DNA of 55,909 nucleotides from a virus. The first letter of the stretch is position 1; the number at the start of each line of letters is the position of its first letter. The DNA is taken from positions 1-55,909 of IMG/VR virus record IMGVR_UViG_3300030380_000259. One strand, written 5' to 3'. The position numbers and the translations under genes are program-made. Under the pieces are notes generated by a model, which saw nothing but the letters and a program-made list of their open reading frames with translations, did not search any database and was not told the origin of the DNA. Positions 39,319 to 48,453 of the stretch are shown one piece after another.

Positions 39319-39648
39319 TTATTGCTCTTTTATCATAAGTTTTATTACTCGTTCTGCTGAAATTGCTCTAGTATCTGTCATACTACAAAATAATTTGTAT
39401 TGAGTATGTACAGTTCCTGCAGATAAAAATATAGTTGCAACTGTACCATCTGAAGAAATATTTTGTGCTGTGGTTGTTAATCCATTAACGGTATCTCCTG
39501 CATCAAAACGTGTTTTAACACCGTTTTCATTAATAATAAACCAAATGACTTGAGATATACTTGTACCCTGTCGTAAAAACCTACTCCAATCTACACTGTA
39601 GTCTAATGTTTCATCTGGGTCTTTATTAGGAAACCTAAAAGACGACAT
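39319..39648 (-). CDS. Small structural protein (fibre-tail adaptor type)
   Basis: 109 residues. FPNKDPDETLDYSVDWSRFL (6-25) followed by ISQVIWFIINENG and a beta domain with VHTQYKLFCSMTDTRAISAERVIKL is a pattern I recognise from phage proteins labelled fibre-tail adaptor or unknown structural. It probably bridges tail and fibre. It lies directly upstream of the adaptor-like gene. Confidence 0.65.
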   Translation of the reverse strand: MSSFRFPNKDPDETLDYSVDWSRFLRQGTSISQVIWFIINENGVKTRFDAGDTVNGLTTTAQNISSDGTVATIFLSAGTVHTQYKLFCSMTDTRAISAERVIKLMIKEQ

Positions 39649-39662
39649 TTCTATCTCCTTAT

Positions 39663-41033
39663 TTATCTAATACGCACACGTCTTTGTGCGCTAAGTCTAT
39701 CAAATGTTGGTGGTATTCTAACAACTCTATTCTGTGAAAGTATAAATACTCTTCTATCTTCAGGTCTTGCATCAAGTCTCGCTTGTACATATACAACTCT
39801 ATCTCTAGTAAATAAATCGCGTAATGATAGATAATTTATTTTTATAGTATCATCACTAGAAGTAGAAGCATTTCCTGTAGCTGAAACAGATACTATTTTA
39901 ACTACACGAGATTCAGTTGTTGCATTAGCATCACCTGATATAGAACCACTAGCTAATACTCTTATAGAAGGTATTGCTATAACTGATGCTGAACCTGATA
40001 TACTGCTATCGACAGCATTTATATGTGCAGGTGTATTAGCTACTGCGCTTGAACCTGAACTAGTAATATCAGCATTAAAAACTTTAACTGCAGAACTAGA
40101 GGTAGCACTTTGACCTGTTATTGAACTACTAACATCTTTTAACTTATCTGCTACTGCTGATACAGTTGTTGCACCACTAACAGAAGCACTAGCAATTTCA
40201 ATATCAGATGTACTAACACTAATAGATGCTGAACCAGATGCACTAGCTGAAGAATCAAATGTCTGATTAGCTGTACCTGATGCAGTACCGTCACCTAAAA
40301 TGCTTCCTGCACCTAAAGTACGTCTACCAGCTATACTAGATGCACTTGCTGACCCTGAAACAGAAGCATCTGCCTCTTGTCCAACTAAACCTTGAGCAGT
40401 AGCACTACCTGTTACTGAAGCCTCACCTAACAACACTTTTACAGCAGTGCTTGATGCTGTGCTTTGACCTGTTACATTTGCTTCAGCTTTAAATCTTTGA
40501 TTAGCAGAACCTGATGTAGTTGCCTCACCTGATACACTTGCTTCTGCAGGTCTTACTTTTATAGCAGTAGAACTTACACTACCATCACCTGCTATACTTG
40601 CTTCTGCAGGTTGTACTCTTACAGCCGTAGAACTTACGCTACTATCACCTGATACGGATGCATCTGTTGTTATTCTTACACCAGCAATAGCAGATACACT
40701 AGCTGAACCAGATATTGCAGACTCACCCGGTCTTAAACCTGTAGCTGTAGAAGACGATGAACCATTTGCAGATATTGAAGTTCTAGCATCTAATGTAGCA
40801 ACCGCAGTGCTTGCCTCTGTACCAACACCCGATACACTAGCACTTGCAGGTTGTATTTTTACAGCACTTGAGGATACTGCACCTTGACCTGAAACTGATG
40901 CAGAAGAAGTTTGTATTCTTATAGCACTTGAGGATACTGCACTTGCGCCTGATACGGATGCATCTGCTGTTAATATTCTACCTGCTTCAGCAGAAAACGG
41001 AGCAGTAGAAAAAGGAGCAATAGAAAACGTCAT
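39663..41033 (-). CDS. Ser/Ala-rich repeat protein (about 19 repeats of 20 residues)
   Basis: 456 residues. After MTFSIAPFSTAPFSAEA the protein is built from about 19 consecutive repeats of 20 residues (roughly 22-395) with consensus xASVSGxxxxSSxAxxxxxx, for example ADASVSGASAVSSSAIRIQT and AEASIAGDGSVSSTAIKVRP. The last 60 residues form a different, basic beta domain (RDRVVYVQARLDARPEDRRV, FILSQNRVVRIP) like short end domains of phage fibre-region proteins. No cysteines. The regular repeat suggests a beta-solenoid rod or flexible fibre. Confidence 0.75.
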   Translation of the reverse strand: MTFSIAPFSTAPFSAEAGRILTADASVSGASAVSSSAIRIQTSSASVSGQGAVSSSAVKIQPASASVSGVGTEASTAVATLDARTSISANGSSSSTATGLRPGESAISGSASVSAIAGVRITTDASVSGDSSVSSTAVRVQPAEASIAGDGSVSSTAIKVRPAEASVSGEATTSGSANQRFKAEANVTGQSTASSTAVKVLLGEASVTGSATAQGLVGQEADASVSGSASASSIAGRRTLGAGSILGDGTASGTANQTFDSSASASGSASISVSTSDIEIASASVSGATTVSAVADKLKDVSSSITGQSATSSSAVKVFNADITSSGSSAVANTPAHINAVDSSISGSASVIAIPSIRVLASGSISGDANATTESRVVKIVSVSATGNASTSSDDTIKINYLSLRDLFTRDRVVYVQARLDARPEDRRVFILSQNRVVRIPPTFDRLSAQRRVRIR

Positions 41034-41260
41034 ACTGCATCACCTATAGCAATACCATACCATGCACCTCGCCAGAAGAATAATTTATTTGTGCTAGTTA
41101 CGTATGCCATATCACCTACACTAGCTGATGCTGGTATATCTGAAGCATTGGTATAAGCAGTTACCACACCACCTGTTAATGTACCATCACTAGCTATAAT
41201 ATCGTTAGCAACAGCTTGACCAGCACTTGTTGCTATGTCTCTGTTTCTACTTTCTGTCAT
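41030..41260 (-). CDS. Stand-alone copy of the fibre N-terminal module
   Basis: 76 residues, MTESRNRDIATSAGQAVAND and VVTAYTNASDIPASASVGDM, then FFWRGAWYGIAIGDA. It is clearly paralogous to residues 1-75 of the next upstream gene (41265-44501), which starts MTESRNRDLATSIGAAVASD. The two genes are 4 bases apart. It probably forms part of the same assembly, or is a remnant of module duplication. Confidence 0.7.
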   Translation of the reverse strand: MTESRNRDIATSAGQAVANDIIASDGTLTGGVVTAYTNASDIPASASVGDMAYVTSTNKLFFWRGAWYGIAIGDAV

Positions 41261-41264
41261 TATT

Positions 41265-44200
41265 CTAGCCTAATAGTTCTGAAGTTGGGGGTGTAAATTT
41301 ATTTCCTGCAATTGCATGAGCAACCGTACCTCTTTGTATTCTAAAGTTAGAGATGTAACCACTAAAAGGATAACTATTATCCCAACGTCCACCTAAACCA
41401 AATTCTTGTAAATCATACCCAGTTGAACTACTAAGAGTACCATTACCCATAATTTTACCATCGATATAAGAACTATAATTAAAAGTATTTCCACCTTGGT
41501 ATTCCTCTGAATAATAAAGATGATGCCATGTTCTAGGATGCACATGATTTGATATAGCTATATCATAAGTACTACCACTTGTTGAGTGTCCTCTAATTCT
41601 TAGATTATTAGATTGAAAACCTATTTGAAAATTTGCAGCACTAGAGGAGGCGTTATAAGTACTCATTATATGTGTGTTAGCACTAAAATCATCTTCGTCT
41701 AACCAGAACCAAAATTCTATAGACATGTTATCAGCCGCACCACCAGTTGTACTACCCATTGTGTAAACTGAAGAAGCACCTGTATGCGTTAGTTTGAGTA
41801 CTTGGTCTGAGTTTTGTGGAAAATAAACTGACTTCATACCATCTGCAGGTCCGAAGTCATATACAGTAGGTGCTGTACCATTAGTAGCTACTGACCAACT
41901 TCCACTTACAGTTGTAGAAGATGCGGCATGACAGGCAAGTAAAAAGGTATTACTATCTGCAGTTAATGTTTTTGCTACAGTATCTAGTGGTAATCTAACA
42001 TGGTCTAAACTTACTCTAAAATCTTCTATGTAAACATCCGCACCATTAGAATATCCACCAGCAATTACAAAAGTACCTGTGGTATTAATATCTTGAGTTC
42101 CTGAAGTGCTTTTTGTAGCTACTAAAGTACCATTTAAATATAAATATATTTTATCATAAACACGAGTAAGGGCAACATGTGTCCAAGCTGTGCTTAACAT
42201 ATTATTATTAGCTGAACCCATAGTAGAACTATCAAATCCAGATATTGAAGAATTGATATTTCCACCAGTAATATATACAAATAATCCAAAACCTGACCGA
42301 AGTTGGCACGTAATATTGTTGTTAAAACCGCCCGGACTAACTTCAAATAAAGTTTTTTCACTACTATTTATAGTGCTATCTAACCAATACCAAAATTCAA
42401 TAGTAAAATTTTTTCGTCCAAAATACAATCTTTCCGCATCATCTCCCTTGTCATCAAAATAAACACCATGACCCGAAGCTGAAGCATTTGGACGTATTGA
42501 TGCAGAAGCATGTTTTGTTCTAGTTGTAGATGATGTAGTAGAAGCCAATCTTACTCTATGATTTTTACTAACATCAAATATTTTTGAAGCAGATGGATTT
42601 ATTAAAAACTTAGTATTTGTTATAGCAGTTAATGGTGCTGAAGGTGGATTAAATGCGCCTGTATATACAGCAGTTCCTTTTACAACTCTCAAATCTGCTA
42701 TATAACCCTTAAAAGGAGATGAAGTAGCATTTCCATCTATACCTATATAAAAATTACCTGCCTGATAATTAGTACTATTAGTTGCAGTTCCAACAGAAAC
42801 ACCATTTACATAATAGGTAAGAGTAGTACCGTTTCTAACAAGAGCTAAATGATGCCAAGTATTTACATAAGGATTATAGGCAGAAGTAAAAGTGTGGTCA
42901 ATATCAGTTCCCGGACGACTAACCGTAATCTCTCCATTGCTTCGTAGATGTGAGCCAATTCCAGTTGTTCCATAACCTACAGCAAAAAGTATAGCATAGC
43001 TTGAAGCTACTGTTTGATATGCCCAACATTCAATTGTAAAATCACCTGTGCCAAATGCAAAATCACTGTTACTTCCTGCCGAAAGGTAATCACCTGAACC
43101 ATCTAAAAATACTGAACCTTTGTGTTTACTAGCATTGTAAGTTACTGTATCAAAAGGACTGAATGTATTTTTTTCAATAGTGCCATTATATGTGAAAGTT
43201 TGATTTTGACCTGACTCATCTTTTAAATAAGGTAGTGCGCCTAATAACAATTTAGTATTTGTTATAGCAGTTACATTTTCATAAGGAACATCTATAGTTG
43301 TATTTGACGCATTATTAGGATGAGAACCATTAATAAATCTAACTCCTCGTACAAATCCTTCAAATCCTTCTGAACTATTTCCAGTTGCACCAATGTATGC
43401 ATAGGTATTACCTGTACTAATTGAGGCACTATAACTACCATTATGAGCAATTCTACTGCCATCATAAAATATTGCTATATTTGTACCTGTTCTAGAAACA
43501 CACAGATGATGCCATTCACCTTTTCTAAAAGATTGTGTAGATGTTAATTGTCTATCTATAGAACCATCATGCCAATAAGCAGTAATCTTGTTACTATTTG
43601 AATTATCATAGAGCATAAGACCAAAAGATTTACTATCACTGTAATACGGTCCTAAACCAAATCCACGAGTTTCGTTTTGGAAACTGTAAGATGGAGCAAC
43701 ATAGAACCACCCTTCATATGACCAATCACCTGTTCCACCTATATCAAAATCAGCGGATGAACCAGTTCTAATATATGATTGATTCGTATTTAAAAGTGTG
43801 CTATATCCCCCATTTTTATAAGGAGTAAAAGTAGTAGTATGAGCATCATTAAATAAACTTATTGTATGATTACTAGTAGAGGAATCGGTAACTGTATTAT
43901 TAGTTCCAGCATTACCACTAGCTTTAATTAAAAATGTAGTTTTTTTACTATTTTCAGTAGGTATACTAAATACTAAAGTAAATGTAGAAACAACATCTGT
44001 ATTATTAACACTATCAGATGCTCTAAAAGTTAATGTACCGCTTTCAGTTGTAGCAACACCATCTGCTTTAGGTGTAACTGTAAATACATTTGTATTGTTA
44101 CCTGTACCTTGTGCTACAGTAGCAAGCCCATTAAAATTATTATCTGCTATAGCACTATATGTGATAGTAAAACCTTCAGGGTCAGTAGCTACTACTGTGA

Positions 44201-44501
44201 TTGTAGTTGCTGTGCTACCATCTGTGGCTAAACTATAAGATGAATTAGGAGATGTAGTATATGTAGGTGATGTATTGATAAGTGCTATTACATACCAACC
44301 TGATGAACCCCTAATGTACAAACCATTGTTTGCTGTAACAAATCCTAAGTCACCTGCACTAACACCTGAACTTGGTAGGTCAGATAGATTAGTATATGTA
44401 GTAACACCACTGATAGCAAGCGAACCATCTGTTGCAATGTTGTCAGACGCAACTGCCGCACCTATACTTGTAGCTAAATCTCTATTACGTGATTCGGTCA
44501 T
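41265..44501 (-). CDS. Large adhesin with LamG-like lectin domains
   Basis: 1078 residues. Residues 1-75 form the MTESRNRD module; about 77-185 is a cadherin/Ig-like domain (TITVVATDPEGFTITYSA). Then come about four concanavalin-A/LamG-like jelly rolls: near 240-400 (WSYEGWFYV...WHHLCVSRTG), 465-655 (FTIECWAYQ...WHHLALVRNG), 695-860 (FTIEFWYWL...WTHVALTRVY) and 895-1075 (MSIEFWFWL...WHHLYYSEEY). These bind glycans in other proteins, so this is a receptor-binding fibre or decoration directed at host surface sugars. No secretion signal, as expected for a virion protein. Confidence 0.85.
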   Translation of the reverse strand: MTESRNRDLATSIGAAVASDNIATDGSLAISGVTTYTNLSDLPSSGVSAGDLGFVTANNGLYIRGSSGWYVIALINTSPTYTTSPNSSYSLATDGSTATTITVVATDPEGFTITYSAIADNNFNGLATVAQGTGNNTNVFTVTPKADGVATTESGTLTFRASDSVNNTDVVSTFTLVFSIPTENSKKTTFLIKASGNAGTNNTVTDSSTSNHTISLFNDAHTTTFTPYKNGGYSTLLNTNQSYIRTGSSADFDIGGTGDWSYEGWFYVAPSYSFQNETRGFGLGPYYSDSKSFGLMLYDNSNSNKITAYWHDGSIDRQLTSTQSFRKGEWHHLCVSRTGTNIAIFYDGSRIAHNGSYSASISTGNTYAYIGATGNSSEGFEGFVRGVRFINGSHPNNASNTTIDVPYENVTAITNTKLLLGALPYLKDESGQNQTFTYNGTIEKNTFSPFDTVTYNASKHKGSVFLDGSGDYLSAGSNSDFAFGTGDFTIECWAYQTVASSYAILFAVGYGTTGIGSHLRSNGEITVSRPGTDIDHTFTSAYNPYVNTWHHLALVRNGTTLTYYVNGVSVGTATNSTNYQAGNFYIGIDGNATSSPFKGYIADLRVVKGTAVYTGAFNPPSAPLTAITNTKFLINPSASKIFDVSKNHRVRLASTTSSTTRTKHASASIRPNASASGHGVYFDDKGDDAERLYFGRKNFTIEFWYWLDSTINSSEKTLFEVSPGGFNNNITCQLRSGFGLFVYITGGNINSSISGFDSSTMGSANNNMLSTAWTHVALTRVYDKIYLYLNGTLVATKSTSGTQDINTTGTFVIAGGYSNGADVYIEDFRVSLDHVRLPLDTVAKTLTADSNTFLLACHAASSTTVSGSWSVATNGTAPTVYDFGPADGMKSVYFPQNSDQVLKLTHTGASSVYTMGSTTGGAADNMSIEFWFWLDEDDFSANTHIMSTYNASSSAANFQIGFQSNNLRIRGHSTSGSTYDIAISNHVHPRTWHHLYYSEEYQGGNTFNYSSYIDGKIMGNGTLSSSTGYDLQEFGLGGRWDNSYPFSGYISNFRIQRGTVAHAIAGNKFTPPTSELLG

Positions 44502-44519
44502 TCTATTAATTTATCTCCA

Positions 44520-46157
44520 TTAGCTTGCTGCTAAATCTCCAAATAACTGCCATGTATCTGATGCAATTTTAATACAACTTGCTTGACTGTGTTGTGTACG
44601 AAGTTTTAATGTTGGTGTCGAATTAACGGTAACACCAGAACCACCTGCCACTGTTACTTGCCCAGCCCCTATTTGAATAAATTCTAATTGTGTACCAACA
44701 GGATACGTTACACTAGAATTTGGCGGTATTGTAAGTGTAATTGCTGAACCATTATTTAAAGTTATTAACTTAGCATCATCGGTTAAAACTGGGGTATATG
44801 TTGTTCCTGTCTGTGTATTAATACTTTTAACTGCACTACCAAAAAATGAAGCAATCTGTACTTTATCATTAACAGCCGCACCAGATGCTAAAACTACAGA
44901 TGTACCATTAGTAGCTGTATAGTCATCTGTATCTACTAATAGCACCCCATTTAAATATACAAATATATTTCCTACTGTATAAGATAGTGTAGCTGAATTA
45001 GCATCACTACCACTAAAGGTTGTTTGATTAGCTGTAGCTGTGTATTCATATGTATTTATAGTAATAGGTGTTCCACTACCGCCACCGCTAACTGTAATAG
45101 TTTTTGTTGCACCTGTGCCTGACGCTGTTATATTACTACCTACAAAATTAAGTGTAGTAGCAGTAGTAGATAGTGAGCTACCTTCTTCTTGAACTGTTAC
45201 ACCGCCACCACCTGAACCTGTGCTTGCGGCAGTAAGTCTGCCTTGTGCATCTACAGTAATACTAGCATTAGTATAACTACCTGCACTAACAGAAGTATTA
45301 GCAAGTTTATCAGCATTAACAGCATCATCAGCTATCATACCAGTGGCAACTGTGCCTGTATCTCCTGTACCTATAAGTGTACCAGAAGTTGTAGGAAATG
45401 TCAAGAGTGCTTCTGAGTGATTTATTTTATTAGAACCAATAATAATAGCATGATTACCCATATAACCATGAGCAGAACATTGATAATATAATATGTTTGG
45501 AGTATCTTCAGTTACTGCTATTTGTAAATATGTGCTTGTTGTTGTAACACCTGTTGTATATGCTGTTGTTTTATCTGCATCTAAGTAAAGTCTAAATGGG
45601 TGACTTGACATATCGCTTGAACTAAGAGTAAATCTATAATGATACTCTGAATTAGATGTTACGTTATCAACACCATATAATGTTAAAGCAGGTGATTCTA
45701 TTCCATTTATAGCATAACCTAGACTGCTTCCATCTCCGTAGTATGGATGTGCAGATGTTTTTGTTACTACAGCTACGCTAAATTCTACAGGATTAGAAGA
45801 ACTTCCATAACTGCTAGATAACAAAAATGCATCTACGTATTCACTTGCTTCTTTATATACTGCTTTTTCTGCAGGTTGTGTTACAAAAATATCTCGTGTG
45901 CCAGAAGTCCAGTTAACGGCACTATCAGAATTACTGGACTGTAAAATAGTTGTACGGGCGAGAGTAGTTCCTGAAGAGGTATATGTTCCTATACCTACCT
46001 CAAAATCACTCCCGTCCGTACAACAGTAATAAGTTGTATTTCCATTTCCTATGGATGCAAATGATTCAAAACCAGTAACCGCACCTGCAAGAGTATATGT
46101 ACCCGTACCAGTTGTAGTAGTGGTTTCTTTCACTCTGTCAGCGACTACTAAAGCCAT
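44520..46157 (-). CDS. Tail fibre protein with cupredoxin-like segment
   Basis: 545 residues. N-terminal attachment-type module (DRVKETTTTTGTGTYTLAGA; VTQPAEKAVY at 92-101). Residues about 120-240 resemble a cupredoxin: SSHPFRLYLD with His186 and YYQCSAHGYMGN with Cys227, His230 and Met233, the set of ligands used by type 1 copper sites. The remainder has fibre-like repeats (DDAVNADKLANTSVSAGSYT; ITVDAQGRLTAA) and a C-terminal beta domain. It is a fibre by composition and context; copper binding is inference. Confidence 0.8.
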   Translation of the reverse strand: MALVVADRVKETTTTTGTGTYTLAGAVTGFESFASIGNGNTTYYCCTDGSDFEVGIGTYTSSGTTLARTTILQSSNSDSAVNWTSGTRDIFVTQPAEKAVYKEASEYVDAFLLSSSYGSSSNPVEFSVAVVTKTSAHPYYGDGSSLGYAINGIESPALTLYGVDNVTSNSEYHYRFTLSSSDMSSHPFRLYLDADKTTAYTTGVTTTSTYLQIAVTEDTPNILYYQCSAHGYMGNHAIIIGSNKINHSEALLTFPTTSGTLIGTGDTGTVATGMIADDAVNADKLANTSVSAGSYTNASITVDAQGRLTAASTGSGGGGVTVQEEGSSLSTTATTLNFVGSNITASGTGATKTITVSGGGSGTPITINTYEYTATANQTTFSGSDANSATLSYTVGNIFVYLNGVLLVDTDDYTATNGTSVVLASGAAVNDKVQIASFFGSAVKSINTQTGTTYTPVLTDDAKLITLNNGSAITLTIPPNSSVTYPVGTQLEFIQIGAGQVTVAGGSGVTVNSTPTLKLRTQHSQASCIKIASDTWQLFGDLAAS

Positions 46158-46183
46158 ATTACTAAGCCCCTGCTATTGCTATA

Positions 46184-46585
46184 TTAGGTTTCTGATATGG
46201 TTATATTTGTATCTGCAAATCTTAATGTATCATTTGCCGCTATAGTTTTTGAAGCAGTAAGCTGACCATAGTATATTAAGTTACCTGCTCCATGAGTGCC
46301 ACTATCCCATATACCAAAATGTGTTACTGTTCCAAAACCACCACTACTGTTAGCAGTAAATTCTACTGCACCATTACTAGTGGCAGAACCACTTGATGCG
46401 GCATTAAAATTTATAGCTTGCCTAGAATAGTTGTTAGAGTTTGCTACCTCTGCTCCACTACCTGCATCTGTAGGGTCAGCAGTATGCAAAGCAAGATACT
46501 TCTGTGTTACAAAACTAGATTCAGTAGTTCCTAAGAAATGGTCTAATACTTTATTTTCTAAGTAATTAGATTTTGCGTCTGACAT
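46184..46585 (-). CDS. Small virion/fibre protein
   Basis: 133 residues. The pattern NYLENKVLDHFLGT, YLALHTADPTDAGSGAEV, YSRQAINFNAA, FGTVTHFGIWDSG, then LTASKTIAANDTLRFA is very common among tailed phages and metagenomic phage genomes, encoded near tail fibre or capsid genes. Function not defined; usually called structural or tail fibre protein. Preceded on the transcript by the terminator at 46611-46630. Confidence 0.75.
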   Translation of the reverse strand: MSDAKSNYLENKVLDHFLGTTESSFVTQKYLALHTADPTDAGSGAEVANSNNYSRQAINFNAASSGSATSNGAVEFTANSSGGFGTVTHFGIWDSGTHGAGNLIYYGQLTASKTIAANDTLRFADTNITISET

Positions 46586-46610
46586 TCTTTTCTCCTATGT
46601 CGTTAAGAAA

Positions 46611-46630
46611 GGGGCAAGTTGCCCTGCCCC
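46611..46630 (-). terminator. Terminator or attenuator after the capsid genes
   Basis: Reading the minus strand, GGGGCA-gggcaact-TGCCCC (46630-46611) is followed by TTTCTTAA. It lies 9 bases beyond the stop of the decoration-like gene and upstream of the fibre genes, so it can limit read-through from the strong capsid promoter. The stem can be drawn as 6 bp with an 8-base loop or as a nested shorter one. Confidence 0.7.
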
Positions 46631-46639
46631 CTAGTTAAG

Positions 46640-47134
46640 TTAAGCAAGAGTGTCTCTATCAACCTCTTGAGCAGTCATATCACTACCTTGGTCAGTACAA
46701 TCCATCAAAACTGCCCAGACTCTGATTTTACCAGTAGTCAAAGCTGTGCTTGATTGTGTGGCTAGAGTGACATCGATGTTGTCATTCGCTACACACATAA
46801 TGGGTTGATAAGCGGCAGGGTTCTGTGAAACAGTACCTGCGGCTGTACCAGATGCGTTGTTGTAACCATCTACAAAACAGTCAGGGTCAACGCCTGTACC
46901 TACATCGATTGTGGATGTTCCTGCTGAAGTAGCAGTAACAGTCTCAACACCTACGTTCAAAATCATTGTGCCTTTTTTGACAGCAATAACTGGAATTACA
47001 TCTCCTGCGGCAAGAGCAGTTTCCTTGTCTGATAATGCAGTAGCAAAATCTAATTCCGTTTGAACAAAGTAAGGATTGCGACCACGTTGCGAATTGCCAC
47101 GTGCTGCTTGGAGAGTATTATCGCCTAATGCCAT
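46640..47134 (-). CDS. Putative capsid decoration/head protein
   Basis: 164 residues, start MALGDNTLQAARGNSQRGRN. Beta-rich body (TALAAGDVIPVIAVKKGTMI, LNVGVETVTATSAGTSTIDV, DNIDVTLATQSSTALTTGKI) and acidic overall. It is the gene immediately downstream of the major capsid gene (13-base gap) and upstream of a terminator, as expected for an abundant head protein. No specific family recognised. Confidence 0.6.
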   Translation of the reverse strand: MALGDNTLQAARGNSQRGRNPYFVQTELDFATALSDKETALAAGDVIPVIAVKKGTMILNVGVETVTATSAGTSTIDVGTGVDPDCFVDGYNNASGTAAGTVSQNPAAYQPIMCVANDNIDVTLATQSSTALTTGKIRVWAVLMDCTDQGSDMTAQEVDRDTLA

Positions 47135-47147
47135 TTTTCAATCCTCC

Positions 47148-48245
47148 TTACGCTAAGTTGTATGCGGCAGTTACGATTGCTTCAGGACGAAGTATCTTTC
47201 TACCGTATAGGTGCATACCACGAACAATGTCAGCAAAGCTGTCAGGGTCACGGTAGGTTTCAGTCTTATTAATCTGCTCTGCAGTAGCAATAGCAGAAGT
47301 ATGACCAGCCACGATTATGCCCATGTTACTAGCATTAGAACCACCTGTTGTCGAAGGACCTGTGCCTAGTGACGGTAGGTTGTTAGACTGATAGATTTGG
47401 AAACCGTGAAGGTTATTTAAAACAAGACCATTCTGAAGTCCAGAACCACCGAAGTCTGAATTTAGAAGACGTGAATCTTCGTCTTTCAAGATTTCAATAA
47501 ATACTGGGTCAAGAACAAGCCAACGTCCTTGAGTGTCCACGTTTTGTTGGTCAAGTAAACGTGCCATACGCGCAATAACTTGCAATGGAAACGCATTACC
47601 TGTTGTACCACTCTTAGCCGCAGTTGCTCCACCAGCACGAGGCTCAAGACCAATTGACTGATTTGCAGTACCTGCAGTGCCATCGGTTTGTGTGAAGTCA
47701 GATGCGTCCAAAGACATGGAAGCTAAAAGTTCTGCACCAACTAAGTTTGCACCGCTAGATGCAGACGTGACAGCCTTTGAACCATTAACGCTTGTGTTAA
47801 CAGCATTAGGTGTACCGTGAATTGCAGACTGTTTAAAACCTGACAAGTAACCAAGAACCTCTTGGTCAAACTGGTCAGCCAAACGATATGCCGCACGGTC
47901 TGATGCTAGTTGTTGGAAGTTCACATGTGAATGTGCTTCTTCGATATCATCAACCTTAAATGCAAAGTAGTTAGCTTTGTCGATGGTTAATGAAAAGTCT
48001 TCATCGTCAAGGTCTTGTGGTGTTATTGTTGTACCACGAGCGTATTCCTTAACGGAGATTTCGGGTTCTTTGATAATCTTAACAGAATCACCCATTTGTG
48101 CAATCTCTCCAAAGTAATCGGAGTTAGTGATTGCTTCAGCAACGGCAGACTTGCGGAAGGCAAGTTGTACCTGTTTGCTGTAAATAATAGGGCTAAAATT
48201 GCCGTTAGGAAGATTACCATAACCACTAGCAGTAGTAAATGCCAT
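47148..48245 (-). CDS. Major capsid protein
   Basis: 365 residues. The segments YSKQVQLAFRKSAVAEAITN (22-41), GDSVKIIKEPEISVKEYARG (52-71), FKVDDIEEAHSHVN and GRWLVLDPVFIEILKD, with a C-terminal MHLYGRKILRPEAIVTAAYN, fit the HK97-fold coat proteins of podoviruses and many marine phages. Its own promoter with a leader of about 170 bases and a good AGGAG site indicate high expression. Scaffold gene upstream and decoration-like gene downstream complete the head module. Confidence 0.88.
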   Translation of the reverse strand: MAFTTASGYGNLPNGNFSPIIYSKQVQLAFRKSAVAEAITNSDYFGEIAQMGDSVKIIKEPEISVKEYARGTTITPQDLDDEDFSLTIDKANYFAFKVDDIEEAHSHVNFQQLASDRAAYRLADQFDQEVLGYLSGFKQSAIHGTPNAVNTSVNGSKAVTSASSGANLVGAELLASMSLDASDFTQTDGTAGTANQSIGLEPRAGGATAAKSGTTGNAFPLQVIARMARLLDQQNVDTQGRWLVLDPVFIEILKDEDSRLLNSDFGGSGLQNGLVLNNLHGFQIYQSNNLPSLGTGPSTTGGSNASNMGIIVAGHTSAIATAEQINKTETYRDPDSFADIVRGMHLYGRKILRPEAIVTAAYNLA

Positions 48246-48453
48246 GATTATTCTCCTATGTTATAGCATTGTTACAGATACAAACTCACAAAATTTAGAG
48301 GCTGATTAGGTTAGGTGTGACTGTACGGGTCAGGCTAACTGCTTCAGGTAATCCGAAGATTTGTTCGTTTGCTGATTAATTGTGCAAGTAGTTAGCTAGA
48401 CAACTTACACTGTTGACTATAGTTATATTCATAAATATCTATTTGTCAACTGA
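48246..48453 (-). promoter_or_regulatory. Capsid gene leader with TTGACA-N16-TATAAC promoter
   Basis: This is the longest gap within the late block. On the minus strand TTGACA (48449-48444) and TATAAC (48427-48422) are 16 bases apart, giving a start near 48415 and a leader of about 170 bases. The leader can fold, for example GTGTAAGT with ACTTGCAC (8 pairs with one G-U, about 48382-48412). The ribosome-binding site AGGAG is 8 bases before the capsid ATG. A structured long leader may stabilise the capsid mRNA. Confidence 0.75.
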
